Assembly (NCBI RefSeq): GCF_023370075.1
Contig: NZ_CP097149.1
Coordinates: 1,136,001 to 1,200,000, forward strand
Length of the DNA: 64,000 bases
From: Deinococcus sp. QL22
GTDB lineage: Bacteria; Deinococcota; Deinococci; Deinococcales; Deinococcaceae
Direction of reading: 5' to 3'
Notes under the pieces: model-generated
What the model was told of the DNA's origin: nothing
The model's input: the letters and a program-made list of their open reading frames with translations, nothing else
Databases searched by the model: none
Program-made: the position numbers and the translations under genes
Shown: piece by piece, positions 40,238-52,346 of the stretch
Position numbering within the stretch: position 1 is the stretch's first letter
How the letters are laid out: each line of letters begins with the position of its first letter

Positions 40238-40902
40238 ACGTTGCCGTCATCCAGTTTCCCGGCTCCAACTGCGACGGCGACGCCCTGCACGCGGCCCGCC
40301 TGACCCTTGACCCAGACGCTCAGTTCGTGTGGCACACCGATGAGGGCCTGCCCGCCGGAACCGATCTGGTCTTTTTGCCCGGCGGATTCTCCTACGGCGA
40401 CCACCTGAGAAGCGGCGCAGTGGCGGCCCGCAGCCCGATCATGAATGCGGTCAAGGCCCACGCCGAACGCGGCGGCTACGTGCTGGGCGTCTGCAACGGT
40501 TTTCAGGTGCTGACCGAATCGGGCCTGCTGCCGGGAGCGCTGAGCCGCAACACCGATCTGCACTTCCTGTGCCGCCCGGTGCATCTGCGCGTCGAAACCG
40601 CCGACACCGCCTTCACGGGCGCGTACACAGCGGGCCAGATCATAGAAATTCCGATTGCACATGGCGAGGGCAACTACTACGCCGACCCCGAAACCGTGGC
40701 GCGGCTGGAAGGCGATGGGCGCGTGGTCTTTCGGTACGTGGACAACCCCAACGGTTCTCTCAACGACATCGCTGGGATTCTGAGCGACTCAGGCAATGTG
40801 CTGGGCATGATGCCGCATCCCGAACGCGCCGTGGAAGCCCTGCTGGGCAGCGAAGACGGACGCGGGCTGTTCGAATCCCTGAAGGGAGTGTTGGTCAAAT
40901 GA
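40234..40902 (+). CDS. purQ: FGAM synthase glutaminase subunit PurQ
   Basis: 222 residues from GTG. Class-I glutaminase: nucleophile Cys87 in GVCNGFQVL, and His/Glu in [17 protein letters not shown] near the start is typical of PurQ. It supplies ammonia to PurL. Overlaps purS by GTGA and the next gene by ATGA. Confidence 0.94.
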   Translation: MNVAVIQFPGSNCDGDALHAARLTLDPDAQFVWHTDEGLPAGTDLVFLPGGFSYGDHLRSGAVAARSPIMNAVKAHAERGGYVLGVCNGFQVLTESGLLPGALSRNTDLHFLCRPVHLRVETADTAFTGAYTAGQIIEIPIAHGEGNYYADPETVARLEGDGRVVFRYVDNPNGSLNDIAGILSDSGNVLGMMPHPERAVEALLGSEDGRGLFESLKGVLVK

Positions 40903-41371
40903 CGAATCTGCAAACATTCTTGGCTGAGCAGTACACCGCCGAAATCGCGGCCTTCCGAGCTGTACTGGACGCGGTGCCCGAAGGGAATTTTGCTACCCCT
41001 GGCCTGGGCCACAGCCCCGCCTGGCACGCCCTCCACATCGCCGAATGGGTGCGCCTGACCGTGTTGCAAGACCGCACGCCGAATTATCATTTTCTGGGCT
41101 GGGAAGACAAGCCCTGGGTCGCGCCGATGGGTACCGACGCCGCGCCTCTGGCCGAAACCGCAGCCAAGGCCGAGATCCTGGCCCACCTGGACGATACAGG
41201 CGCAAAAGCCGTGGCTTATCTGGCCGCCGCAAGTGACGCTGACCTACAGGGCATGACCTTTTCCCCCAGCGCCCCGACTGGAGAGCGTCCCCGCCTCGCC
41301 GCGGTGGGGCTGCATCTGCGGCACATCGCGTACCACCGAGGGCAAGTGGCGCTGAGCCGCAAGGAGCAAGC

Positions 41372-41375
<4 letters not shown>
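40899..41375 (+). CDS. DinB-fold protein inside the pur operon
   Basis: 158 residues, ATG at 40899 overlapping the purQ stop and its own stop overlapping the purL start, so it is translated with the purine genes. The DinB pattern is clear: [21 protein letters not shown] (landmark HALHIAEWV) with the first His, and [17 protein letters not shown] with two more. These would bind one metal. Members are thiol transferases or unknown; no purine role is known to me. Confidence 0.8.
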
Positions 41376-43599
<2,224 letters not shown>

Positions 43600-43603
<4 letters not shown>

Positions 43604-45060
43604 TGGTGGGCGACAACTGGACGGATAGCCCGGACATGGACGCCGACTTCGACCCCGCCCTCGACAAGCCGCGCGAGGAATGCGGCGTGTTCGGCATGTA
43701 CTCGCCGCACGCCCTTGATCTGGCGTGGCTGACCTACCTCGGCATCTTTGCCCTGCAGCACCGGGGGCAGGAGGCGGCGGGCATGTGCGTCAGCGACGGC
43801 GACAAGTTCCACGTGGAAAAAGACCTCGGACTGGTCACGCAGGTCTTCGACGAGCGGCGGCTGGAGCGGGTACGGCTCCCCAATGCCCGCGTCAGCATCG
43901 GACATGTGCGCTACTCCACGACCGGCAGCAATCTACGCTTCAATGCCCAGCCCCTCACGACCCGCACCAACAAGGGCATTCTGGGCTTGGCACACAACGG
44001 CAATTTTGTGAATGCCCGCGAGGTTCGCAACCAGATGTTGATGGAAGGTGCACTGTTCGCCACCACCAACGACTCTGAAGTGATGCTGAACCTGATCGCC
44101 CGCGAGTCGCACATGGACTTGGTGGAAGCCACCGCCGGGGCCATGCAGCAACTGAAAGGCGGCTATGCCTGTGTGCTGATGAGCCGCACGGCCCTGATCG
44201 GATTCCGCGACCCCAACGGCGTGCGCCCTCTGGTGATCGGGCAGCGCGATGACGGCGCATACGTGATCGCCTCTGAACCCTGCGCCCTGTACACGGTGGG
44301 CGCGAGGCTCCTGCGTGACGTGCTGCCCGGAGAACTGGTCTGGGTAGACGAGGGTGGCCTACACAGCCTGATGGTGCATCCCGCCGCGCCGACTCCCTGC
44401 GCCTTCGAGTGGATCTATTTTGCCCGCAGCGACGGAGAACTGGACGGCGTGGACACCTATGCCAGCCGCATTCGCATGGGCATGCAACTGGCCCGCGAAC
44501 ACCCAGTCGAGGCCGACGTGGTGGTGCCTGTACCCGATTCCGGCATCGGCGCAGCCATCGGGTACGCCCGCGAAAGTGGCTTGCCCTTCGACTACGGCCT
44601 TTCCAAGAATCCGTACGCGGGCCGCACCTTTATTGCGCCCACACAGGAAGCCCGTGACCTGAAAGTGCGGATGAAGCTCTCGCCCACCAGCGCCGTGCGC
44701 GGCAAACGGGTGATTTTGGTAGACGACTCCATCGTGCGCGGCACCACTTCCAGCCTGATCGTGAACCTGCTGCGCGACGCCGGGGCCACAGAAGTGCATT
44801 TCCGGGTGTCCAGCCCGCCGATCAAGCACCCTTGTTTTTACGGCATCGACACCGCTGCCCGCAAGGAACTGGTGGCCAGCACGCACAGCCTGGAGCAAAT
44901 CCGGCAACTGATCGGGGCCGATACACTCGCCTTCATCAGCGAGCGCGGGCTAGCCGAAGCCGTCAGCGGGCCCGGCCTGTGCCTGGCCTGTTTCAACGGC
45001 AACTATCCGGCGGGGACGCCGCTGCTGAACGATGTGGATAAGCTGGCGCTGGAGGTCTAA
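43600..45060 (+). CDS. purF: Amidophosphoribosyltransferase
   Basis: 486 residues. Nucleophile Cys28 in EECGVFGMYS follows a 27-residue leader that is probably removed. The PRPP loop VILVDDSIVRGTT is intact. Cysteines in HPCFYGIDT and GLCLACFNGNYP fit the iron-sulfur cluster of the B. subtilis-type enzyme. It makes the first committed step of purine synthesis. Last gene of the coupled cluster. Confidence 0.94.
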
Positions 45061-45070
45061 ACGCCCCCTG

Positions 45071-45313
45071 CTACTTGTTGTGCCGCCCGCGCAAGGCCAG
45101 TACGCTGCCCGCGCCCGCCAGCAGCCCGCCGATGGCCGCCAAGCCAACAGTGAGCATGACGCTGAGGCCGGGGTTGGCGGTGGTGTTGTTCCGCAGGGCC
45201 GAAGCCACCGCGTGCAACTGGTTAATGGAAATCACGTTGGCAAACAGCAGCACCAGTGCGCCCACGATCAGCAGGACGCCCAGCACACCCATCAGACGGG
45301 GAAGAAGATTCAT
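45071..45313 (-). CDS. Small membrane protein
   Basis: 80 residues with two membrane helices (VLGVLLIVGALVLLFANVI and VMLTVGLAAIGGLLAGAGSVLAL) joined by a short polar loop and ending in a basic tail (RGRHNK). No family recognised. Convergent with purF, only ten bases after it. Confidence 0.65.
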   Translation of the reverse strand: MNLLPRLMGVLGVLLIVGALVLLFANVISINQLHAVASALRNNTTANPGLSVMLTVGLAAIGGLLAGAGSVLALRGRHNK

Positions 45314-45359
45314 AGCGACATGATAGGACTCTTAGGCCAGTGGCGGCAGTGAAGCGACT

Positions 45360-45617
45360 CTACAGTCCCTTGTCGTCGCCCGGAGTGGTGCCGAAGCTGG
45401 TGTCTGTGTTGGCTGCGCTGTCCGACTGGCCGGGTTGCTGGGGTACGGCTCCATCGGGGTCGCGGGTGTGCGTGGGGCCGCCCGTGACGGTGGGCGTGTC
45501 GGTCATGCCGCTCCCCGACTCGTCTGTGTATCCGGCGCGTTCGCTCATGCCGTTGCCCGCATCGTTGGGCAGGCCGCCCAGAGTGCCGTCATCGCTCTTG
45601 GTCATGCCTCCAGTCAT
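45360..45617 (-). CDS. Small hydrophilic, probably disordered protein
   Basis: 85 residues, Gly/Thr/Asp/Ser/Pro-rich, with no hydrophobic segment. Internal echoes such as GMTKSDD, GMSERAG and GMTDTPT suggest an irregular repeat. Third small protein of this kind in the window (with 18051 and 21383); possibly a desiccation-protective hydrophilin. No named family. Confidence 0.5.
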   Translation of the reverse strand: MTGGMTKSDDGTLGGLPNDAGNGMSERAGYTDESGSGMTDTPTVTGGPTHTRDPDGAVPQQPGQSDSAANTDTSFGTTPGDDKGL

Positions 45618-45772
45618 AGCGTCCGCCTCTGGCTTATGCGTGACGGCAGGCTAAAGGTTCGCTGGGAATCGGTACAGAGGGCAGCAGGCTCTGAACTCAA
45701 CTCCTTTCTCAGCCCCTCAGCCCCCGACCCTCTGACGCTTTTGAATGCTCGCCCCTGCCCTAGAATGGCCGC

Positions 45773-46684
45773 ATGACGTGGTCTGACGATGCCTTTGAAC
45801 AGCGCCTGAACGGTGCGGATTTGTATTTCGAGGTGACTGGCCCGGAAGACACCGATGCTCCCGCCCTGATCTATTTGCACGGCGGCCCCGGCTACAACAG
45901 CTATTCCTTCCGGGCACTATTTGGAGAACGCCTGGAACATCGCCGGGTGATCTATCTGGATCAGCGGGGGTCGGGGCGCAGCGGGCCGCTGGAAGACACC
46001 GAGCAGGGCGACACCGCACTGGATCTGGATACGTTGGTGGCCGATGTGGAAGCCCTGCGCGATCACTTGGACTTGGGGCCAATTATCCCTCTGGGGCACG
46101 GTTTTGGAGCGTTGGTGGCGCTGGAATATGCGCGGCGGCATCCTCAAACGACGGCGCGGGTGGTGGTGGTCAATCCGTGGGTACATTTTCCCGAATTGGC
46201 CCTGACCCTGTTGGCCGAGGCGAGCGCCCGCCGCAAAGTAGCCCTGAACGATCCCGCCGCCGACCTGCGGACCAACACGCCCGAAGGAGAGTACGCGGCG
46301 GTAGGCAACGCCCGCGTAGAAGCCGCCTTCGAACTGCTGAACGGGCGCGACCTGCTGAACGCCATGCAGTTTAAAGACGCCCCCAGCCGCATGCACCTTG
46401 AATTTGCCGATGCCGGGGGCCAGTTGGCAGGCGGCGGCGAGGTGCAGGAAGCGTTGGTGTACCAGGGTATGTGGGAGTTTGAATACACGCCCTTTTTGCA
46501 AGAAGTTCGCCGCCCCATTTTCGTGATCGCGGGCGCACACGACCGTACCAGTTACCCCGAACAGGTGGGCTGGCTGGCCGACCTGGCCGACGCCGACGTG
46601 ACCGTGCTGGACGCCGGACACTACCCGTGGATAGACGACGAAGAAGCTTTTGCAGAGGCGTTGGAGGAGGCGTTGACGCGGTAA
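45773..46684 (+). CDS. Alpha/beta hydrolase lacking the nucleophile serine
   Basis: 303 residues, prolyl-iminopeptidase-like. The oxyanion motif HGGPGYNS, the strand IYLDQRGSGRS, the acid Asp in IAGAHDRTS and His in LDAGHYPW are all present, but the nucleophile elbow reads GHGFGA with Gly110 (codon GGT at 46100) where Ser is required. A single base change from AGT would explain it. It is either a recently inactivated enzyme or a non-catalytic member. Confidence 0.85.
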   Translation: MTWSDDAFEQRLNGADLYFEVTGPEDTDAPALIYLHGGPGYNSYSFRALFGERLEHRRVIYLDQRGSGRSGPLEDTEQGDTALDLDTLVADVEALRDHLDLGPIIPLGHGFGALVALEYARRHPQTTARVVVVNPWVHFPELALTLLAEASARRKVALNDPAADLRTNTPEGEYAAVGNARVEAAFELLNGRDLLNAMQFKDAPSRMHLEFADAGGQLAGGGEVQEALVYQGMWEFEYTPFLQEVRRPIFVIAGAHDRTSYPEQVGWLADLADADVTVLDAGHYPWIDDEEAFAEALEEALTR

Positions 46685-47152
46685 GTGGGCAAATGTTGGC
46701 GAGATCGTAGAAAGTAGATCGTGGAACGTGGGAAAAGCGGGGCGCTGGGGCAAATACGGCGCTCCATTTTTCTGTCTGGCAGACCCAAACCCCCACCGCC
46801 GGCCAAGTATCGACAAGATCAATCCTCCTGAGCGGACTCGCAGAGCTGCGAAGCAGAGCGCCAACTCCCCTGCACCCTTTGGGGGTGGGGGAATCCAACG
46901 TGGGAGAAGGCAAGAAGGGGGAACGAATTGTTTGTAGGGGCGGATAAGCTGTCCCGGCAACCCACTCCGCACCGGTCAGGGGTCTGTTCTGACCAAAAAG
47001 CTCTCCCAATCCGGCAAGAGGCAAGGGCAACTCCCTAGGCTTGGCCCTAAGCTTGGGCGCTTTTCAATTCGTGGCAGCAGCCCAAACGCCATCTGCATCT
47101 TTCCCCAACCTGTGGCTGCACACCCGCACCCCAGCCGCTAGACTCAGGGCCT
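46685..47152. other. Intergenic region with an interspersed repeat copy
   Basis: No credible gene. 46815-46865 carries GACAAGATCAATCCTCC, GAGCGGACTCG and AGCAGAGCG, matching 13500-13545 in reverse. Confidence 0.6.
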
Positions 47153-47758
47153 ATGGCCGACCTAGACCGTGTACGTGAGGCGCTGCGTGCCAGCATGACC
47201 GCTTGGGCAACGTTGGAAGTCCGGGGCGATCAGGCCCGCGTGACGCCCGCCCCCGACCCCGATGCCCTGGCCGCGCTGCTTGACCGGGTAGACCCGACCT
47301 GGGGCATCGGCTGGGGCTGCGACTCCATGACGCCGCCTGTGGTGCGTGCCCGCCTGACCGTGTTGGGCGTGCAGCGAGAAGGGCTGGCGCAGGCACACTC
47401 TCTGGCGGATGCCAAACTGGCCGCCCTGGCCGACGCGGGCCGCCTGTTTGGGGTGGGCAGCAGCAGCGAAGGGCAGTGGGTGGAATACGACGCCGAAGAT
47501 GGAGCCAACACCTCTGATCTGGATGTAGAGGCTGACGGCGAGGGCGTGACCATGTCCGGAACAATGCCGCTGCCGCCTGAACCGCCCCGCGACCCCCAGA
47601 TGGAAAAGGCGCGGCGGCATATAGAAGACCTGATGGAGCAACTGAAGGCAGCAGGCAAGGGCGGCGCGGCGGCGCGGGTGGTGTTGCGCGGCTACGGCGA
47701 AACGGTGGATGAGAGCCGGGCTATTTATAAGGAACTTCAGGGGATTCTGAAGGGCTAA
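47153..47758 (+). CDS. DdrA/Rad52-like protein, divergent
   Basis: 201 residues. VVRARLTVLGVQREG followed by AKLAALADAGRLFGVG and VEYDAED repeats the order of strands and helix of DdrA/Rad52 proteins as I recall them (VKGRLTALGVTRED ... AFKRAAVQFGVG). The C-terminal MEKARRHIEDLMEQLKAAGKGGAAARVVLRGYG looks like a helical tail (landmark LKAAGKGGAAARV). Such proteins bind single-strand ends and protect DNA. The assignment is by eye and tentative; it may be only a remote relative. Confidence 0.5.
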   Translation: MADLDRVREALRASMTAWATLEVRGDQARVTPAPDPDALAALLDRVDPTWGIGWGCDSMTPPVVRARLTVLGVQREGLAQAHSLADAKLAALADAGRLFGVGSSSEGQWVEYDAEDGANTSDLDVEADGEGVTMSGTMPLPPEPPRDPQMEKARRHIEDLMEQLKAAGKGGAAARVVLRGYGETVDESRAIYKELQGILKG

Positions 47759-47840
47759 TCTGGCATTTCTCCGGCGGGCCGCCTGGGCTTGGGGCAGAAT
47801 AGGGGCAGCGGCATAAGCCAGCAGAGAGGAGGCCAGACGC

Positions 47841-48614
47841 GTGCAGAAGTTTATTGCCATAGGAGACGTTCACGCCGACTGGGACGGCCTGTGGGGGGCA
47901 CTCCGGGCGGCGAGTTGCGTGGATATGGAAGGACTGCCGACGCCGCCCGTGCGGATGGGCCGGTATCAGGTCATTCTGATCGGCGACCTCGTGCATCCCA
48001 AAAATCTGCATGAATACGCCCGCCTCACTGGGCTGCTGGACTTTGATCCCCGCGACCACGACCATTTGTTTTTGGCCGCACGGGAACAGGTCAAACAGCT
48101 AGAGCGCCTCAAGGCCTATCAGGAGGCTGCGCCACACGCAGTGCATATTATTTTGGGCAACCATGATGACGCCGTACTGAATACCTCATATGTGTTGGGC
48201 ACAACCGGGGGCATGGTGCATGTGGAATTCGACCCAGCCCACGGCGGCATCCATCTGCCGCACCACCTCAGTACCTGGATGCAAGGCTTCCCACGTGAGG
48301 TGCGCTTGGCGGGGGTGCAGTTCGCGCACGTGAGCCCCATGCCCGCCCACACCTACTACGACGACCTGTTTTATGCCGACCACTCCACCAAACGCTGGTT
48401 CCGCGACTCGCCGGAATACGTGCAGATGGCGGGCTTGGCCTTCGGCGTGTACGGCCACACCCAGCTGGAAAAAGGCATTTATATCCATGCAGAGGGAGGC
48501 AAACGCCCCGACTTTGCCATGATTGACGCCCTGCAAAGCCGCGAATACTTAGAACTGATGCTGGATGCGAACGCTCGCACGCCGGTTCAGAGTGTCCGGG
48601 CTGTGCCGTTTTAG
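47841..48614 (+). CDS. Metallophosphoesterase
   Basis: 257 residues from a GTG after GAGAGGAGG. Calcineurin-type motifs: IAIGDVHADWDG, VILIGDLVHP, ILGNHDDAV, and VYGHTQLEKG near the end. The metal site is complete. Acts on a phosphoester, possibly a nucleotide or a protein phosphatase of the PrpA type. Not linked to a recognisable pathway here. Confidence 0.87.
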   Translation: MQKFIAIGDVHADWDGLWGALRAASCVDMEGLPTPPVRMGRYQVILIGDLVHPKNLHEYARLTGLLDFDPRDHDHLFLAAREQVKQLERLKAYQEAAPHAVHIILGNHDDAVLNTSYVLGTTGGMVHVEFDPAHGGIHLPHHLSTWMQGFPREVRLAGVQFAHVSPMPAHTYYDDLFYADHSTKRWFRDSPEYVQMAGLAFGVYGHTQLEKGIYIHAEGGKRPDFAMIDALQSREYLELMLDANARTPVQSVRAVPF

Positions 48615-48749
48615 GCCCACACCACGATGATTTGGGGGCGGCAACCGACAGTCCGGTTGACAAGGCGCAGAGGCGCGGCTATCCTTAACCCCGCTGCTTT
48701 TCAGTGCCTTCTTCCGAAGGAGGCTGAAACGGCGTACAGTTTAAGGATT

Positions 48750-48825
<76 letters not shown>

Positions 48826-48849
48826 CCCTTTTCCCTCTTTGGGAATTTT

Positions 48850-48925
<76 letters not shown>

Positions 48926-48935
48926 AGGACTCTTA

Positions 48936-48959
48936 ACCCCGTCTAGTACGGGGTTTTTT
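48936..48959 (+). terminator. Terminator of the tRNA-Asp/tRNA-Phe transcript
   Basis: ACCCCGT-CTAGT-ACGGGGT followed by TTTTT. Confidence 0.85.
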
Positions 48960-49180
48960 GTGTTTGTACTGGGTACATGAGTGAGATGAGATGGGGCGAA
49001 TCGTGTGCTCTGGGCAAAACTGCACACGGTTCACTAGAACATCACAGAGTAAAGAGGATGGCTGCTTTTTGGGAGATTTCTCCCTTGCATCAACTGGGAT
49101 GAGGGTGTTAAGTCCCAGCGCTGAATCTGGCCGCTGCGCTGGGAAAGGGGTTGGCGCACGGCAGTTGGCAAAAAACCGTG

Positions 49181-49209
49181 TTGACACCGCATGAAAACAT
49201 CCATATACT
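49181..49209 (+). promoter_or_regulatory. Promoter of tRNA-Thr
   Basis: Consensus TTGACA, 17-base spacer, TATACT, 22 bases before the tRNA. Confidence 0.85.
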
Positions 49210-49230
49210 TTTTGAGCCTGCAAACAGCGG

Positions 49231-49307
<77 letters not shown>

Positions 49308-49313
49308 AAAACG

Positions 49314-49335
49314 CCCCGCCCAGCGCGGGGTTTTT
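49314..49335 (+). terminator. Terminator just inside the element after tRNA-Thr
   Basis: CCCCGC-CCAGC-GCGGGG then TTTTT. A near copy lies after attR (61376), so the element supplies the tRNA with a replacement terminator. Confidence 0.8.
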
Positions 49336-49409
49336 CGTTTTCGCCTTGACTCACTGATAGAGGGTACAGGGCAAAATTGCAAACGCCTTGCAAACTCCCC
49401 CCGCCCGCT

Positions 49410-50633
49410 TTACTTTGGCCGCTTGACCTTGAGGGTTATCCGCCTCACCTCGCGGGGCGCTGGGGGTGCGGGGTCAAACGTCATCCCCTCGCGCTCAGCG
49501 TCATACACATGCCGGTACACGTCACGGGTCACGCTCGCCTTACTGTGCCCCAGTTGAGCGCTCAGCACTTCCACCGGCACCCCCCGCGCTGCCATAACTG
49601 AGGCGTAAGAGTGCCGGAGCTTGTGCGGTGAAAGCACCGTCACGCCCGCCGCTTCACAGAGTCTCCGCATAGGCCGCCGGAGGTTGTCAGGATGCCAGGG
49701 CGTCCCCGCCCGCGAGGTGAACACGTAGGGCGTCACGGTGTACTCTCGCCCGTTATGCCTGAGCCGTGCCTGACTTTCTCTCACTTGCTGGGCCTGAGAA
49801 TCCCTGAGCACCTGGGCAGCGCTGCCCGTGACCTTCACCGCCCTTAGCCCGCTCGCTGTTTTTGGGGTGTCTTCATAGACTGTCCCCCCCATTGTCCCGC
49901 GTGTCTGCTCGATCTTGACCACCGCTGAGCCGTCCAGCTGAAAGGACACAGCAGGCCACCTGAGCGCGAGTGTCTCACCTGGGCGCGTACCGGTTGCCAG
50001 CATGAAGGCCAGAGGCCAGCCCCAGCGGTCAGCGCGGGCCGCTTCATAGAACTTCACCGCTTCCTCTGGGGTCAGTGCTTGAGGCCGAGCGGGGCCGCGT
50101 GTGGTCATCCGTTCAGGGCGGCCCCTCAGTGTCGGGTCAGCATCTATCAGACCTTCACGCATCCCCCAGCGGTACGCGGCCCTGAGCAGGGCGTGTATTT
50201 TGCCCCGCGTGCGCTCACCACGCGGCCCCTCGCCCAGGGCTGTGTAAAAGTCCTTGAGCCGCTGGGCGCTGACTTTCTGGGCCTTGAGCGGCCCCAGGCT
50301 GGGCATGACGTAATGGGCGAGCGAGTAGCGGTAGTCAAACGCGGTTTTCTGTTTTAGCCCACCGCTTCTCTCGCGGGTGTCTATGTACTCGCTCAGCAGT
50401 TGCTCAACCGTCAGCACGTCACGCGGGGGCAAGTTGCCGTAATCCTTGAACTTCTTCGCCTCGCTGACCGCCTGACGCGCCTCTGTCATGTTCCGGGCCG
50501 TGCCGTTAAAGTGCCGCCGCTCGCCCGCCTCAGTGGTCACCATGACCCGCCATCTGACCCGCCCAGAGGGAAGCCGCGTAAAGCTACCCTCACCCTGCCC
50601 CCGCTTGGCCCGCACCGGTTCACCGTTTGACAT
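49410..50633 (-). CDS. int: Tyrosine recombinase (integrase) of the element
   Basis: 407 residues. Catalytic set: Arg217 (TGTRPGE), Lys258, His337 and Arg340 (HKLRHSYAS), His363 (LGHS), Tyr373 (VYRHVYD region, DVYRHV). The N-terminal part (1-60) is the arm-binding AP2-like domain (GSFTRLPSGRVRWRV) and 70-165 the core-binding domain. It would catalyse crossing-over between the tRNA core and the element's att site. It points toward attL, the usual layout. Confidence 0.92.
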   Translation of the reverse strand: MSNGEPVRAKRGQGEGSFTRLPSGRVRWRVMVTTEAGERRHFNGTARNMTEARQAVSEAKKFKDYGNLPPRDVLTVEQLLSEYIDTRERSGGLKQKTAFDYRYSLAHYVMPSLGPLKAQKVSAQRLKDFYTALGEGPRGERTRGKIHALLRAAYRWGMREGLIDADPTLRGRPERMTTRGPARPQALTPEEAVKFYEAARADRWGWPLAFMLATGTRPGETLALRWPAVSFQLDGSAVVKIEQTRGTMGGTVYEDTPKTASGLRAVKVTGSAAQVLRDSQAQQVRESQARLRHNGREYTVTPYVFTSRAGTPWHPDNLRRPMRRLCEAAGVTVLSPHKLRHSYASVMAARGVPVEVLSAQLGHSKASVTRDVYRHVYDAEREGMTFDPAPPAPREVRRITLKVKRPK

Positions 50634-51559
50634 ATCCCAGCGTACCGCCCCCCGCTGGGGCGTAAGAGACTGGGGCAGCGCTGGGGGGGTGGAGGGAGTA
50701 GGCCAGTAGTTCTAGGGGGTTCTGGGGGGGTACTTTCTTAAAGGCATTTTTTTAACCTATCTATCTATCTATTTAGACAATCCTAGACGGCATATCTCAA
50801 CCCTACGGGGTACGAGTAAAACACATTTACACTGAGGAGCACTCCAAAACCCCTAAAACCTCTGAGCTACTCTGGAAGTCGTCCAGCACGGGAAAAACAG
50901 TAGGGGGTTATGTTTGGCCTACTCCAAACACATACCTCCTAGAACCTCTGGGCTACTCACCCCCAGCGCTGCCCCAAACACACACCCCTGCCGGAGTAAG
51001 GCGCGTCTTTCTTCGCCACTCTGAGAGGGCTGTAACTGGGAACCCCTTGCAGAATCTTCCCACTGGGAAACCCCTTGCAGAATGTTCCGGCGAAAGGGAA
51101 CGGCTGAGGCGTGCCGCTCCCCTCACGAGTTGCTACGGTCTAAGTCAGGCTGAGGGCGTCCGGCAGGTGGACACCCTTAGAGCGCCAGGTGCCCGGCAGT
51201 CTGAAAGGGCCGCGTTTCAAACGCTACCCCTTACGCCAAAATGGGCGAACCGTCTAGCACGGCAAAAATAGCATTTTGCTGACAGCAGCAAAAAGGTCAA
51301 TCAGGCCAGCAACTCCCCCGCTTCCCTCTCCGCTGTACCTCTTTCCTGACAGCAGGAAGATGATCGCCAGACTGTCTCAACCTGTGACGCCGTGGGCCGG
51401 GCGAAGGGCCGGGCCGCTGTAACCCCATGGAGACTCCACAAGACCGCAAACCCCATGGAGACTCCACGGCGAAGAAGAAGCACAGGCCACCGCCGCCCTC
51501 TCACCGACAAATACCGACCTTTTCCGACGCAAAAAATGAGGGCACGCCTTCCGGAAGGT
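50634..51559. other. Non-coding region with repeats, left side of element
   Basis: No credible gene. It holds a TATC microsatellite (50758-50773) and, at 50840-50905 and 50931-50960, AAACCTCTG[A/G]GCTACTC. It also has CGTCCAGCACGG-type boxes at 50879 and 51250, which recur inverted at 59655-59700. The palindrome CAGCGCTG occurs at 50676 and 50964. Possibly a regulatory or replication region. Confidence 0.5.
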
Positions 51560-51829
51560 TCATGCGCTGGCCTGCACTGCTGCCCGGGCCTGATCTAAAG
51601 CGGCTTCGACGGCTGGCCCAACCGCCAAACGGAAGGAAAGAGCATCGCCTTTTTGCCCCATGTGGGCAAGGTTTTGGCTCACCAGTTTCTTGAGAATTTT
51701 CTTCAGCCATTCCCGGCTAATTGGCCCGCCCGACTTTCGCGCTCGCCACTGAATGTCACTGACGGTCTGGTCCTCCAATGAGAGGTACAGCAACACCCGA
51801 TTTGTCGGAGGAGATTGCTTGCCTGTCAT
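51560..51829 (-). CDS. Small winged-helix protein, paralogue 2
   Basis: 89 residues, MTGKQSPPTNRVLLYLSLEDQTVSDI. Shares frame-by-frame similarity with the gene before it (SILKKLV[RS]Q[GN]LAH, FRLAVGPAV, TNRVLL). Short helices with a beta hairpin suggest a MarR/ArsR-like winged helix, probably DNA-binding. Its ATG overlaps the stop of the previous gene (ATGA). Last gene of the three-gene regulator operon. Confidence 0.65.
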   Translation of the reverse strand: MTGKQSPPTNRVLLYLSLEDQTVSDIQWRARKSGGPISREWLKKILKKLVSQNLAHMGQKGDALSFRLAVGPAVEAALDQARAAVQASA

Positions 51830-52095
51830 GTGCTCGCTTCCATTGCTGCCCACGCTTCATCGAGCGCCAGGTCAACGGCTGGCCCGACAGCCAGGCGGAA
51901 GTAGAGGAAGCGGCCTCGCTGTTCCCTGTGGGCAAGCCCTTGCCTCACCAATTTCTTGAGAATGCTCTTGAGCGTATCCCGGTCAATGGGTGTGCCCGCC
52001 TTCAACACACGGTCGTCAATGTAGTTGATCTCCTGAACCTCTAACGAGAGACACAACAACACCCGACTTGTCAGGGGAGATTGCTTGCCTGTCAA
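51826..52095 (-). CDS. Small winged-helix protein, paralogue 1
   Basis: 89 residues from a TTG at 52095 that overlaps the preceding stop (TTGA): MTGKQSPLTSRVLLCLSLEVQEINYIDD. A longer frame from 52158 would run through the upstream gene. Paired with the following gene by clear sequence similarity, pointing to a tandem duplication. Likely DNA-binding; target unknown. Confidence 0.62.
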   Translation of the reverse strand: MTGKQSPLTSRVLLCLSLEVQEINYIDDRVLKAGTPIDRDTLKSILKKLVRQGLAHREQRGRFLYFRLAVGPAVDLALDEAWAAMEAST

Positions 52096-52307
52096 ACCTT
52101 GCCTTGCCGGGGTTGTGCCGTCAGTTCCAGGTCTAAGGCTTCGAGGATAGAGGCCCACATGGGCGGCACGCTTCCACCGTCTTTTAACCCGTTTAGGGCG
52201 CGTGTAACCGCATTTGGATGCTTGCCAATGGCCCGCGCTAAGTCTGCCCGTGACATGTGCCGCTCACTTAGCCGAGTGTTTACCGCTGTCCTAATTTCAT
52301 CATTCAT
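52092..52307 (-). CDS. Helix-turn-helix repressor-type protein
   Basis: 71 residues. RADLARAIGKHPNAVTRALNG is a Cro/C1-type helix-turn-helix (landmark LARAIGKHPNAVTRAL). First gene of the leftward regulator operon and divergent from the rightward operon at 52451, with two perfect palindromes between them, as in a phage-type switch. Confidence 0.75.
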   Translation of the reverse strand: MNDEIRTAVNTRLSERHMSRADLARAIGKHPNAVTRALNGLKDGGSVPPMWASILEALDLELTAQPRQGKV

Positions 52308-52324
52308 AGGGCCACGTTAACATA

Positions 52325-52342
52325 TACCGTTAGCTAACGGTA
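52325..52342. promoter_or_regulatory. Operator palindrome 1
   Basis: TACCGTTAGCTAACGGTA is a perfect 18-bp palindrome 18 bases before the repressor gene start. Shares the GTTAG/CTAAC half-site with the second palindrome. Confidence 0.7.
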
Positions 52343-52346
52343 ACTG

